Part shown: positions 1-8,121 of the stretch, one piece after another
How the letters are laid out: each line of letters begins with the position of its first letter
Numbering within the stretch: the stretch's first letter is position 1
Assembly: GCF_003149245.1 (NCBI RefSeq)
Contig: NZ_QGDL01000013.1
Span: 1 to 64,000 of the forward strand
Direction: 5' to 3'
DNA length: 64,000 bases
From: Faecalicatena orotica
GTDB lineage: Bacteria; Bacillota; Clostridia; Lachnospirales; Lachnospiraceae
The notes under the pieces: model-generated
The model's input: only the letters and a program-made list of their open reading frames with translations
What the model was told of the DNA's origin: nothing
The model's database searches: none
Translations under genes and position numbers: made by a program

Positions 1-59
1 ATCAGTTCCTTGAAACAAAAGTCTACAGTGGGTAACATAATAAAGTTGCTTTGGGTCAT
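1..59 (-). CDS. Rpn-family PD-(D/E)XK nuclease, N-terminal fragment cut by window edge
   Basis: The first 59 bases, read on the minus strand, encode the first 19 residues of a protein beginning MTQSNFIMLPTVDFCFKEL. This is identical to the start of the complete Rpn-family gene at 523..1476. An AGGAGA ribosome site lies about 10 bases upstream, as in the second copy. The rest of the gene lies left of the window, so whether it is intact cannot be judged. It is one of two adjacent copies in the same orientation. Confidence 0.75.
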   Translation of the reverse strand, partial: MTQSNFIMLPTVDFCFKEL

Positions 60-346
60 AAAATGAAATCTCCTTTCCTGTGCAGAAAACGAATGTTACA
101 CATGTAAGGAGTTCTTCTGATTTACTATTATCATATCATGAAATACAGATATGTAAAAGACAGGAATCCCTTCAAAATGTAGTGCAGTGATCGTATTTGT
201 TTTCTGCGGTTCTAATAAGTAATTAATTGGGTAAAACGGCGAATTGCCGATCGAAAAATGAAAGGTGAATACCTTTCGAAGTTTCTTGGTCAGAGTATAT
301 CATGAGATAAGGGAAAGGACAATTAGGCAATATGACGAAATTGGAG
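1..346. repeat. Direct repeat, copy A (Rpn gene start plus upstream region)
   Basis: This stretch is nearly identical to 1418..1758. It covers the 5' end of an Rpn-family gene and about 285 bases of its upstream DNA. Differences are scattered substitutions and short indels, and similarity stops at about 346 and 1758. The shared upstream part contains a small inverted repeat (AAAGGT-GAAT-ACCTTT, around 264). The two copies imply a tandem duplication or two insertions of a unit holding the gene and its 5' flank. No clear terminal inverted repeats were seen. Confidence 0.85.
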
Positions 347-388
347 TTAGATTTTTCCCATTACTGTTAAGCGCGTGAAAATAATTTA

Positions 389-522
389 ATGGACCAGCTA
401 TCCTCTTACCAAGGGCAGAGGACAACTGGCAACTATAAATTACTACGATATCCGAAGCATGATAATCTGATGATCAAATGTCTTTTGATTTCGAAGACGT
501 TTGCGTTTGAAAATGATAGAGA
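389..522. other. Relic of a Hol-Tox type I toxin 3' region / antisense RNA locus
   Basis: No credible gene lies here. The segment starts with a hairpin (CAGCTATCCTCT...AGAGGACAACTGG) and then has AACTATAAATTAC, TCCGAAG and TCTTTTGATT. These blocks occur in the same order at 29230..29335, downstream of the decayed third toxin copy there. In both places the blocks follow a hairpin at the position where the antitoxin RNA terminator of the intact copies lies. I infer a remnant of a type I toxin-antitoxin locus next to the 3' end of the Rpn gene. A short reading frame at 389..619 has no ribosome site and is not called. Confidence 0.4.
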
Positions 523-1476
523 CTACTCTAATATTTGCCTCACTTTGTTTATACTGATATTACAGAGAACAGCAATTTCTTCGGGAGACTTGCCCTGCAT
601 GTATAGTTTGAAAACCTGACGGGCCTCTTGGACTCCTAACTCTTTTCCTAACTCTTTGCCCTTTCGTATTCCAATCTTTTCACCAGCCTTGCGTCCAATC
701 TCTTCGCCGGCCTTGCGTCCAATTTCCTCCCCAGCCTTGCGTCCCATCTCTTCTCCGGCTTTAAGTCCCCTCTTTTCAGCGCTGCTGATCTGGGTATTAT
801 AATCATTCAATGCCTTTTCTCTGGCTTCATATTCCAGCCGTTTCTTCTCGTCAGCACTTAGATTGAGCAATGTATTGTAAGCTTCATCGAGATATTCGTT
901 TGTTTTAGCCATATTCTGAAATTCCTCCTTGCTTTTGCTACTGAAGAACTTCATCCATGCAAGAACATCTTCTCCGGTCTTAACCTCAGGAGGCAGTTTT
1001 TTCAGCTCCAGTATCTGAAGTTCCATTTTATCGGAATACAGTTGTGATGTCTGATCATCCCGAAAGTGAATTCTGCGGTAACACTTGTTGTCATTGGGAA
1101 AATGGATGAAGTCTAAAATACTTACATGGATACACTTCTGCAGCTTTTCATAGGACTCACCTTTACGGATCTGGCTGTCGAACATCTTACTAAGGTAGAA
1201 CAAGGCGCGTTCATCCCAGTATTCAAAGTATTTGACCTGCATTTCCATGTTCATCTGCGTCCCGTCTCTTAGCAGTACCCGTACATCCATAATTCCCAGC
1301 TTGTCATCGGCCGAGTCTCTCGAAAGCAACGTGGGTAAGAGGACTGTGTCTTCGACGTCTTCTGGGGGAAGATTGAGAAGGGCTGAAATAAAGCCTTTCC
1401 TGACTTTGGGGTTCTGCATCAGTTCCTTGAAACAAAAGTCTACAGTGGGTAACATAATAAAGTTGCTTTGGGTCAT
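523..1476 (-). CDS. Rpn-family recombination-promoting nuclease / PD-(D/E)XK transposase-like protein
   Basis: This 317-residue protein has the Rpn/PDDEXK_2 layout. The conserved N-terminus (LPTVDFCFKELM) is followed by a nuclease core with D64 in GIMDVRVLLRDG and E78-x-Q80 in NMEMQ, and then helical segments. The C-terminal third carries three tandem GRKAGEE-type repeats and a final helix-turn-helix-like end (IAVLCNISINKVRQILE). Family members are DNA endonucleases that promote RecA-independent recombination and are often mobile and multicopy. The start at 1476 is chosen over an upstream in-frame ATG because AGGAGA lies about 10 bases before it and the duplicate copy keeps the same arrangement. 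A copy of its 5' end lies at 1..59. Confidence 0.8.
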   Translation of the reverse strand: MTQSNFIMLPTVDFCFKELMQNPKVRKGFISALLNLPPEDVEDTVLLPTLLSRDSADDKLGIMDVRVLLRDGTQMNMEMQVKYFEYWDERALFYLSKMFDSQIRKGESYEKLQKCIHVSILDFIHFPNDNKCYRRIHFRDDQTSQLYSDKMELQILELKKLPPEVKTGEDVLAWMKFFSSKSKEEFQNMAKTNEYLDEAYNTLLNLSADEKKRLEYEAREKALNDYNTQISSAEKRGLKAGEEMGRKAGEEIGRKAGEEIGRKAGEKIGIRKGKELGKELGVQEARQVFKLYMQGKSPEEIAVLCNISINKVRQILE

Positions 1477-1758
1477 AAAATGAAATCTCCTTTCCTGTGC
1501 AGAAAACGAATGGTACACATGTAAGGAGTTCTTCTGATATACTATTATCATATCACGAAATACCGATATGTAAAAGACAGGTATCCCTTCAAAATGTAGT
1601 GTACTGGTTTATTTTCTGCGGTTCTAATAGGTAATTAATTGGGTAAATCGACGAACTGCCGATTGAAAAATGAAAGGTGAATACCTTTCGAAGTTTCTGA
1701 TGAGAGTATAGCATGGGATAAGGAAAAGAGCAATTAGGCAATATGACGAAATAGGAGT
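1418..1758. repeat. Direct repeat, copy B (Rpn gene start plus upstream region)
   Basis: This is the partner of 1..346: the 5' end of the intact Rpn-family gene and its upstream sequence to about 1758, where similarity ends. The minus-strand promoter of the Rpn gene must lie in this stretch, so both copies probably share it. Confidence 0.85.
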
Positions 1759-1787
1759 CCTAAAATTATGCCAGATTTTCTTGTACA

Positions 1788-2108
1788 TTGTTATTAGGCA
1801 TTTTATGTCAATCCTTATGTCAAGCAAACCGAACCATCTATCTTTGTGGCATAAAACAAAAGATCAGCAGTTTTGCTTTTCATTTAAGGAAAACAGATGC
1901 GGCTGTCAGCCTTGTGACCGTTGGAAGCCGCCAATATTATGTTTACCATTATGAAGGTGCGATTATCTTTACAGATGTTCAGACGATTCCTTTAAGAGAA
2001 ACAATAATTATGTTCTATATTACGAATGAGACATTAAGCATTATTGAAAATGCCGCTTATTTTATACCAATACCAAAAAAATTGAAAAACTTATTGCTGC
2101 ATATTTAG
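1788..2108 (+). CDS. Doubtful hypothetical reading frame (about 106 aa)
   Basis: This open frame begins at a TTG with no ribosome site. Its product (…TVGSRQYYVYHYEGAIIF…) matches no family I recognise and has no signal peptide or clear domain. It sits in AT-rich DNA between the Rpn duplicate and the RCC1-repeat gene. It could be a decayed fragment of a former gene, or chance. The rest of 1759..2196 shows nothing else convincing apart from the ribosome site of the next gene. Confidence 0.2.
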   Translation: MLLGILCQSLCQANRTIYLCGIKQKISSFAFHLRKTDAAVSLVTVGSRQYYVYHYEGAIIFTDVQTIPLRETIIMFYITNETLSIIENAAYFIPIPKKLKNLLLHI

Positions 2109-2196
2109 AAAAAAAGTAGAATAAAAGAAAACCATACATATAATTACCAGTTAAATTGTTATATTATCAACTCATAGAAGGGAAGGTGAAAACATT

Positions 2197-3732
2197 GTGT
2201 TAAAAAAATCTAAAAGGAAATATGTTGTTATAATACTTTTATCCATTTTATTATTAGTTTTGATATTATTTATATCTGCTCAAAAAACAATGAATTTGTC
2301 ATATAGGGATCAAAGTGCTGCGACATTCAGGGTCAGGTCAATAGATACGGTAGATTTAGGTAAAAAGTTCAATTTATCCAATTACTATATTACAAATAAA
2401 GTAAACATTTTTAATCACTATTATATAGATAGTAATGCAGATTTTTGGGGATATGGCTACAATCAGTATGGGCAGTTGGGAAATGGAATTAACGATGATT
2501 TAGATATTTTTTATTCTGTCCCAGTAAAAATTGCCTCTGATGTTGTATCTATGGACTGTTCTGAGAATGGTTATTTTTGCATCTATCTTACTACTGATGG
2601 AGAATTATATGGAATGGGGTTAAATATGCTAGGATTGCTTGGGCAGGAGTATAGTGATAATATTTCATATACTATAGAAGACTATGTAAAAGTAGAATCT
2701 CCAGTTTTGCTGATGTCTGATGTTTCTTACGCCAGGGCTGGAAGGGAAGCAATAGTTGCGTTAAAAGAGGATGGGACTGTATGGTGGTGGGGACAGTATC
2801 GAAGCACATATAGTACGCAGAAACTGAATAAGTATGAAGATTACAAACACTATGCAGATGATGAATTGTCTTGGAAAGTTCAGGAAGACGATAAAAATCC
2901 AAAAAAAATGTTATTTCATTCACCCAAAAAAATATTAGAAGATTGTAAATATGTGACAACAGGAAATACAACAGGGGCAGCTATCAGTACAGCTAACGAG
3001 TTGTATACTTGGGGATTAAATATCTTTGGAGAGTGTGGAACAACAGTATCAAAAGACGATTATTTGAGACAGCCACAAAAAGTTCTGGACAATGTTAAAA
3101 TGGTGTGGCCGGAACAAATAACTTTTAATAGCGAAGAGGATGAAATCCCTGATAGGGCACAGAGCGAAACAACATACATTTTTAATACGTTTGCATTACT
3201 CAATGATGGAACAATCATGGCAGTCGGCAGAGGACTTGGTGATAAGGAGAAAACAATCGCCATAACAGGAGATTTGGAGTTTGAAACAACGCATACTTAT
3301 TCAGACATCTTTGTTCCTGTTGCTTTAGCTGAGTATTCTGAACCGGAGACCCGAAGGGTACTCGAGAAATTAAAATGGAGAATGAGTGTTAAAGAGGTAG
3401 AATATATCCTGAATAAAAATGGGATTCCATACTCGTGGATTCCGTTTGATAATAAATATTCTATAGAAATTGATTCATCTCAATATTTTTTGGCTTTTAA
3501 CCAGAATAAAAAATTAACTGAAATATATTTGCAAGTTGGAGGAAGTCGAAATGAAACGTTCACTTTTGGAATGTCAATAGAGGAAATAGAAGAAAAAGCA
3601 GGTTGTGATTTAATAGCTAAAGATAATAATGTATATATATGTCAGGAACCAATTGATGGGGTATATTATGGTTTTGTAATTTATAATGATAAATTAAATG
3701 GTGTTTATGAATCTGAAACATTTCTGGAATAA
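2197..3732 (+). CDS. Membrane-anchored RCC1-repeat protein
   Basis: This 511-residue protein starts at GTG, with GGGAAGGTG about 10 bases upstream. Residues 1-30 are a lysine-rich start plus one hydrophobic segment (VVIILLSILLLVLILFIS) with no clear cleavage site, so it is probably a signal anchor with the rest outside. The middle contains RCC1-type beta-propeller repeats, seen as GYGYNQYGQLGNG, GMGLNMLGLLG, a WWWGQY segment and TWGLNIFGECG. The last 150 residues lack the repeats and are of unknown type. RCC1-like folds usually bind proteins, and several bacterial ones are secreted. It stands alone with a hairpin terminator behind it. Base composition is more AT-rich than the T7SS genes to its right, which fits separate acquisition. 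Function unknown. Confidence 0.7.
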   Translation: MLKKSKRKYVVIILLSILLLVLILFISAQKTMNLSYRDQSAATFRVRSIDTVDLGKKFNLSNYYITNKVNIFNHYYIDSNADFWGYGYNQYGQLGNGINDDLDIFYSVPVKIASDVVSMDCSENGYFCIYLTTDGELYGMGLNMLGLLGQEYSDNISYTIEDYVKVESPVLLMSDVSYARAGREAIVALKEDGTVWWWGQYRSTYSTQKLNKYEDYKHYADDELSWKVQEDDKNPKKMLFHSPKKILEDCKYVTTGNTTGAAISTANELYTWGLNIFGECGTTVSKDDYLRQPQKVLDNVKMVWPEQITFNSEEDEIPDRAQSETTYIFNTFALLNDGTIMAVGRGLGDKEKTIAITGDLEFETTHTYSDIFVPVALAEYSEPETRRVLEKLKWRMSVKEVEYILNKNGIPYSWIPFDNKYSIEIDSSQYFLAFNQNKKLTEIYLQVGGSRNETFTFGMSIEEIEEKAGCDLIAKDNNVYICQEPIDGVYYGFVIYNDKLNGVYESETFLE

Positions 3733-3772
3733 AAATTAGTAAGTCAGAATTTTCACCATTTTTAGATTCCTA

Positions 3773-3806
3773 AAAGAGGGCTGTCGTGTTAGCGATGGCC
3801 CTCTTT
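3773..3806 (+). terminator. Hairpin terminator after RCC1-repeat gene
   Basis: AAAGAGGGC and GCCCTCTTT form a perfect 9-bp stem with a 16-base loop, 40 bases past the stop of the RCC1-repeat gene. The tail is TTT followed by G, so it is weaker than a classic T-run terminator. Confidence 0.6.
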
Positions 3807-3959
3807 GGGGAATAAGCAGCTTATCTTCCTGCTATACATAGTATGAACCTCATTTATCTGTCAAAAAATCTCCTCATCTCCATTCACATCTGCCGTTTAT
3901 CAGTAAAACGGGTCATTTATCAGAAGTCGATCAAATTTCATTAAACATTATTTATAGTA

Positions 3960-4172
3960 GATTCAAGGCTACTATTCACGGCCAGAGGCCATGCATAGTA
4001 ACGGCATCTGGTATCATTTTAAGTCGCCTAAAGGCGAGGGGGCTATGCGCCAGTGGCGCATGTTCAGCACGGACCGCAGCGAAGCGTAGATCAGATGCCC
4101 GAGGCCATCACTTTATTGGCTCGGATGCCGTGCAGCGCGGTGCACGGCCCCGTGAATAGTAATGATTCAAGG
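3960..4172. mobile_element. MITE-like palindromic element with 9-bp target duplication
   Basis: GATTCAAGG occurs at 3960..3968 and again at 4164..4172. Between them is a 195-bp element (3969..4163) whose ends are inverted repeats: CTACTATTCACGG at the left and CCGTGAATAGTAAT at the right. The inside is GC-rich and full of small palindromes, for example ATGCGCCAGTGGCGCAT and CGCCTAAAGGCG, and it encodes nothing. This is the structure of a non-autonomous miniature transposable element. A further hairpin, ATGCCCTTCGGGCAT, lies just outside it at 4185..4199. Confidence 0.65.
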
Positions 4173-4223
4173 TTACCGTAACACATGCCCTTCGGGCATA
4201 GAAAAGCAGAGGTAAGAAAAGTT

Positions 4224-4952
4224 ATGAAGATGTTAAAGAGCATAATAGCGGGGGTGATTGTAATGAGTATTGCAGCAGTGGATCTGACAGCGTGTGTTCC
4301 AAAGAGGAAGGAGCAGGAAGCACAGGCAGTTCAAATGCTGAATGAGAAGTACCATGAAGAGTTTGAAATCGAAAAGTATCTGGGGCAGGAAAGCATGAGT
4401 GATTATTATGAAGTGCTGGCATTTTCCACCGAACACCCGGATATCTTGTTTGAGGCAAAGGCGGCGGTTGACGGTTCTTTTATTACAGACGAATATGTGG
4501 CGTCGAGGGTGTGCCGTGCGGCGGAAGAGCAGATAGAAAGGAATCTGGGCGGCCTTACAGGGTACCTTCAGGTAAAGGTACAGGCGGTTAGTAAATCCAT
4601 TGATTCGGTTCAGGCAGACATGAGTATGCAGGATTTTATGTCCATAAAAACAAAGAACCGTTTCGCAGTGTACCTTATTTACTATCCGGCAGAAAAAAAT
4701 ATAGCGCAGGCTTATCAGGCACTTGCAAATACATTTGCCGGACTGGAATGTATGAGCGGAAATTTAAAGCTCTATATAACCAACGAAAAGGTGCTAAAAC
4801 AAGTACAAACTTATCTGACGGAAACCGCAAAAGTGGATTATGAATTTGACGAGGTACTGGAACATACGGAGCCTGTCACACTGCCTTTTGAAAACGGGGT
4901 GATTCAGGTGAGTGAAACACAGTTTCGTGAAATGGCAGGTGATTGGTTATGA
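4224..4952 (+). CDS. Lipoprotein, candidate immunity or partner protein of the adjacent lipase
   Basis: This 242-residue protein has a lipoprotein signal: MKMLKS, a hydrophobic stretch and the lipobox L21-T-A-C24. The mature part is charged and mixed alpha/beta, with no family I can name. It begins NEKYHEEFEIEKYLG, which resembles small lipoproteins found beside secreted toxins. An earlier in-frame ATG at 4185 is rejected because it lies inside a hairpin and would bury the signal sequence, while AGAGGT lies 10 bases before 4224. The stop overlaps the start of the lipase gene as ATGA, so the two are translationally coupled. In staphylococci a lipoprotein (TilA) encoded beside the T7SS lipase TslA protects the producer. 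The same arrangement here suggests, but does not show, an immunity role. Confidence 0.65.
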   Translation: MKMLKSIIAGVIVMSIAAVDLTACVPKRKEQEAQAVQMLNEKYHEEFEIEKYLGQESMSDYYEVLAFSTEHPDILFEAKAAVDGSFITDEYVASRVCRAAEEQIERNLGGLTGYLQVKVQAVSKSIDSVQADMSMQDFMSIKTKNRFAVYLIYYPAEKNIAQAYQALANTFAGLECMSGNLKLYITNEKVLKQVQTYLTETAKVDYEFDEVLEHTEPVTLPFENGVIQVSETQFREMAGDWL

Positions 4953-6202
4953 GTTACCGGGATATTCAGATGATTATAGCATCGCAGATTGCATACATAG
5001 ATTTTGACCGCGATGCAGTGGATTCCGGACAGTATACGGTAAGGGAACTGCTGGATATGGAGCTGGAGGCGGCGGAAGGGGACAGGAAAGATACGATCCA
5101 GAAGCTTCTTGACAGGATAAACGAAAACCCGGTCAGTCAGGAGTGTGGAAACTGGAAGATTCGGGATATACGGGATAACCAAAGCAGCAGTGGTATGTAT
5201 GCCTGCCTGCTGGACAGTGGGGACGGCGATGCACTGGTTGCCTTCAGGGGAAGTGAGTCTGAAAGCTGGGATGACATCCAGAAGGACTGGATTCAGTCGG
5301 ATATCGGACTGGCAAATAGTATACTGACGCCACAGCAGGCAACGGCACAAAAGTATATGGAGGATATTTACAGGAAGTACGGCGGTCAGTATGACAATTT
5401 TGGACTGACAGGCCATTCACTGGGAGGAAATCTGGCAGAACATGCAGCGATCACGGCGCCGGACGGGATGAGGAATAAAATCAGCCAGTGTGTAAATCTG
5501 GACGGCCCTGGTTTTTCAAAGCAGTATTTAATTGCACACGCGAATGATATTGGGAAGTCAAAGGGGATAATCACTCACTATCAGTGGAGCTGGTGCGGCG
5601 GCCTTCTCAACCGGGTTCCGGGATCTGATTTCCGGACAATAGAGGCGGATACACCGAAAGGCAAGGGGCTGTTGGAGTCCATGCTCTGGCGTCATGACAC
5701 ATACAATGTTGTGAAATTTGATGAAAATGGAAATGCCGTATCTGGGAAAAAAGACTGGTTTGCCTCTTTGGCAGCCCCGTTGTCAGAGGCACTCGACTAT
5801 TCCCTATTTTTGATTACGGGTGGAGCAGCCGCTGTTTTATTCAATACAATTGACGCCATCAAAGATGGATTTGAAAACCTGTGGAAGCAGTGGACAGATA
5901 TCCTTTCTTCAGGAGGCTGTCAGGCACAGTTCGAGGTGAATATATATGCAGTGGACCGGGAGATCGAAGAACTGGCAGAAATCAGTTCCGGTTTAAAAGA
6001 GATCAAAGAGGGAGTGGAAAAGATCCAGAGAGAGCTGGCTTTTGATTCCATTGCGGCCGGATATGTAAAGTTAAAGCTGTGGGGGTTAACAAACAGTATT
6101 GAACAGGATGCACGGAAAATGGATATTTACTGCCAGACCGGAAGGGATTGTACACAGTGTTACCGGTCTTATGAAGTTAAAATTGTGGATAATTATACCT
6201 AA
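4949..6202 (+). CDS. Lipase-like alpha/beta hydrolase (DUF2974/Mbeg1-like) with C-terminal helical tail; candidate T7SS effector
   Basis: This 417-residue protein has an alpha/beta-hydrolase fold. The strand LVAFRGSES is followed by the nucleophile elbow GHSLGG (Ser157), and a downstream His in WRHDTYN (His249) may be the catalytic histidine. This matches DUF2974 lipases. After the hydrolase domain come a hydrophobic stretch (LFLITGGAAAVLF) and a long amphipathic helical tail (about residues 320-400) with no signal peptide. Staphylococcal TslA has an N-terminal lipase and a C-terminal helical T7SS-targeting region, so this order fits a T7SS effector. The ATG at 4949 overlaps the stop of the lipoprotein gene and has AGGTG in front. 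Placement at the head of a T7SS locus supports this reading, but export is inferred. Confidence 0.7.
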   Translation: MSYRDIQMIIASQIAYIDFDRDAVDSGQYTVRELLDMELEAAEGDRKDTIQKLLDRINENPVSQECGNWKIRDIRDNQSSSGMYACLLDSGDGDALVAFRGSESESWDDIQKDWIQSDIGLANSILTPQQATAQKYMEDIYRKYGGQYDNFGLTGHSLGGNLAEHAAITAPDGMRNKISQCVNLDGPGFSKQYLIAHANDIGKSKGIITHYQWSWCGGLLNRVPGSDFRTIEADTPKGKGLLESMLWRHDTYNVVKFDENGNAVSGKKDWFASLAAPLSEALDYSLFLITGGAAAVLFNTIDAIKDGFENLWKQWTDILSSGGCQAQFEVNIYAVDREIEELAEISSGLKEIKEGVEKIQRELAFDSIAAGYVKLKLWGLTNSIEQDARKMDIYCQTGRDCTQCYRSYEVKIVDNYT

Positions 6203-6249
6203 AAATGGAAAATATGTGAAAAAAGTGTGTCCACAAAAGCTGCCACATA

Positions 6250-6278
6250 TTGTAACTTGTGGTTGGCAAATATACGAT
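6250..6278 (+). promoter_or_regulatory. Candidate sigma-A promoter for the protease-phosphatase-kinase run
   Basis: TTGTAA (6250..6255), a 17-base spacer and TACGAT (6273..6278) lie about 100 bases before the protease start. The 6203..6375 gap is otherwise AT-rich and non-coding. Moderate match only. Confidence 0.35.
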
Positions 6279-6375
6279 AAGCATAATCATATCATATCGG
6301 GAGATTCACCATAAGATAAGGAATGGTTCATTAAGAATGGGAGATTTCCCAAAAACCATGTAGGAGGGCTAGTTT

Positions 6376-8055
6376 ATGAAAACATTAAGAGAAAAGGCAA
6401 GACGGATTTTAACATTAGCAGTTGCACTGTGCATGATGCTGATGATGACACTTCCGGTAATGGCAGAGGATGAAACGAATAATCTGACTGCGACGGATGA
6501 TCCGAGGGACAGTATCATGCTAATGACACTCGGAATCGAGGATGATAACGGAACTTACCATCCATATAAGGGCGGAACATGTTTCCTGATTAATGATGAA
6601 TATGTACTGACAAATAAGCATGTTGTTACAGTATTTGATCAGGACGAACTCAATGATCTCAGGGAAATAAGCGGTATTCCTGATATGCAGGCAACTGACA
6701 GCCATATCAAATTATATCTTTATGTAAACCGTGATATGAAGGTCGCTGCAACTATGCATGACAGTGTAAACAGTTCCGATATGGATTTCGCGGCTGTAAA
6801 GCTTGCGGAAAAGATTTATGACAGAAAGCCGGTTGCACTTGGAGACAGTGATGCTATACAGACTAAAGATACTGTTTATGCAATGGGATTTCCGGCAGAC
6901 TCAGTCAGCACAAAAAATTACAATACAAAAGATGATGTTTCAACAGTTGAAGGAGCGATATCCAAACTGACGGTTACAGGCAATGTGGATATTATTGAAC
7001 ATACAGCGCCGCTGAACCTTGGAAATTCCGGAGGCCCTCTCTTAGATAAAGATGATAATGTAGTCGGCCTCAATACATTTATTGCAGGAAAGAAAAATTA
7101 TTCCATTCAGATTAATTACATAAAAAAGGGGCTGGATACATTCGGAATACCTTATGTAACGGGTCAGCAAGGTCCAGTAGAACCGATAGATCCAGTAGAT
7201 CCGGTGGATCCAGCAGAGATAACCGATAAGCCCGACAACACTGCCATCCTGAATGAACTCCAATCAGTAGTGGATGAGGCGAAAGCTACAGACACAGAGA
7301 ACTGTACAGAAGAATCTGTAAAAGCCCTCAACGACAGTATTGGGGCAGCTGAGGCAGTATTGGCAAACGATTCCGCAGAGGCAGCTGCAATTCAGGGCGC
7401 AACAGATGACCTGAACGATGCAATTACGAATCTTGAGGAAAAATCAGGTCCGAACATGATGATGATTATCTTCATTGTTGCCGCAGTCGTATTACTGGTT
7501 GTTATTATCATTGTGGCAGTCGTGATGTCAGGCAAAAAGAAGAAGTCTTCACAGGTTCCGAACCCGGGACCGGCATCTGGGCCAAGGCCGAATCCAGGAC
7601 CGATTCCTTCAAATATGAACGGCAATGACGGATATGGTGCAGTAGACAGTTTTGCGAAGCCCGGCCCTTCACCACAGCCTCAGACAATGCCGGAAGGGGC
7701 AGGGGAAACGACGCTGCTCGACGCAGGGGCAGGAGAGACAACACTGCTGAGCAATGCCGGCAGTGCATATCTGATCCGCAAAAAGAACGGAGAGAAGATT
7801 GCAGTCAATGTACAGAACTTTAAGCTCGGAAAAGAAAGAAGAAAGGTGAATTACTGTATATCAGATAATACTTCTGTAAGCCGTGTTCATTGTGAGATAG
7901 TGAAAAAAGGCGCCGATTATTATGTAACCGACCAGGGTGCTACAAACTTTACATTTGTAAACGGGATTCAATTGAGCCCTCATAAGGAAACCTTATTATC
8001 TGATCAGTCTGTTTTAAAATTATCAGATGAAGAATTTGAATTTCATTTATCATAG
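6376..8055 (+). CDS. Secreted trypsin-like serine protease with transmembrane helix and cytoplasmic FHA domain
   Basis: This 559-residue protein has five parts. A signal peptide (about 1-30, ending PVMA-ED) leads into a trypsin-fold protease with H82 (LTNKHVV), D137 (SDMDFAAV) and S218 (LGNSGGPL). Next come a proline-rich linker (VEPIDPVDPVDP), a FIVAR-like helical module (about 285-350) and a transmembrane helix (about 358-382) followed by lysines. The cytoplasmic tail ends in an FHA domain (about 465-559: GKERRKVNYCIS…SVSRVHCEI). The linker before the FHA domain carries two copies of GETTLL. ETT motifs of this kind are kinase targets that FHA domains bind in actinobacterial GarA/OdhI. The topology places the protease outside and the phosphopeptide sensor inside. 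It may play the part mycosin proteases play in actinobacterial T7SS. Downstream neighbours are a PP2C phosphatase and a Ser/Thr kinase. Confidence 0.85.
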   Translation: MKTLREKARRILTLAVALCMMLMMTLPVMAEDETNNLTATDDPRDSIMLMTLGIEDDNGTYHPYKGGTCFLINDEYVLTNKHVVTVFDQDELNDLREISGIPDMQATDSHIKLYLYVNRDMKVAATMHDSVNSSDMDFAAVKLAEKIYDRKPVALGDSDAIQTKDTVYAMGFPADSVSTKNYNTKDDVSTVEGAISKLTVTGNVDIIEHTAPLNLGNSGGPLLDKDDNVVGLNTFIAGKKNYSIQINYIKKGLDTFGIPYVTGQQGPVEPIDPVDPVDPAEITDKPDNTAILNELQSVVDEAKATDTENCTEESVKALNDSIGAAEAVLANDSAEAAAIQGATDDLNDAITNLEEKSGPNMMMIIFIVAAVVLLVVIIIVAVVMSGKKKKSSQVPNPGPASGPRPNPGPIPSNMNGNDGYGAVDSFAKPGPSPQPQTMPEGAGETTLLDAGAGETTLLSNAGSAYLIRKKNGEKIAVNVQNFKLGKERRKVNYCISDNTSVSRVHCEIVKKGADYYVTDQGATNFTFVNGIQLSPHKETLLSDQSVLKLSDEEFEFHLS

Positions 8056-8121
8056 GCAAAATAAGAGTAAAGCAGAAGGTACCTGTTCAAGCTTATGAAC
8101 AGATACGGCAGGAGACTTTAG

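Noticed and set aside
389-619. 76-codon reading frame on the plus strand
   Set aside because: No ribosome site, overlaps the Rpn gene end, and the DNA is better explained as a toxin-locus relic.
4185-4223. Upstream ATG as start of the lipoprotein
   Set aside because: It lies within the ATGCCCTTCGGGCAT hairpin, lacks a ribosome site and would place 13 polar residues before the signal peptide.
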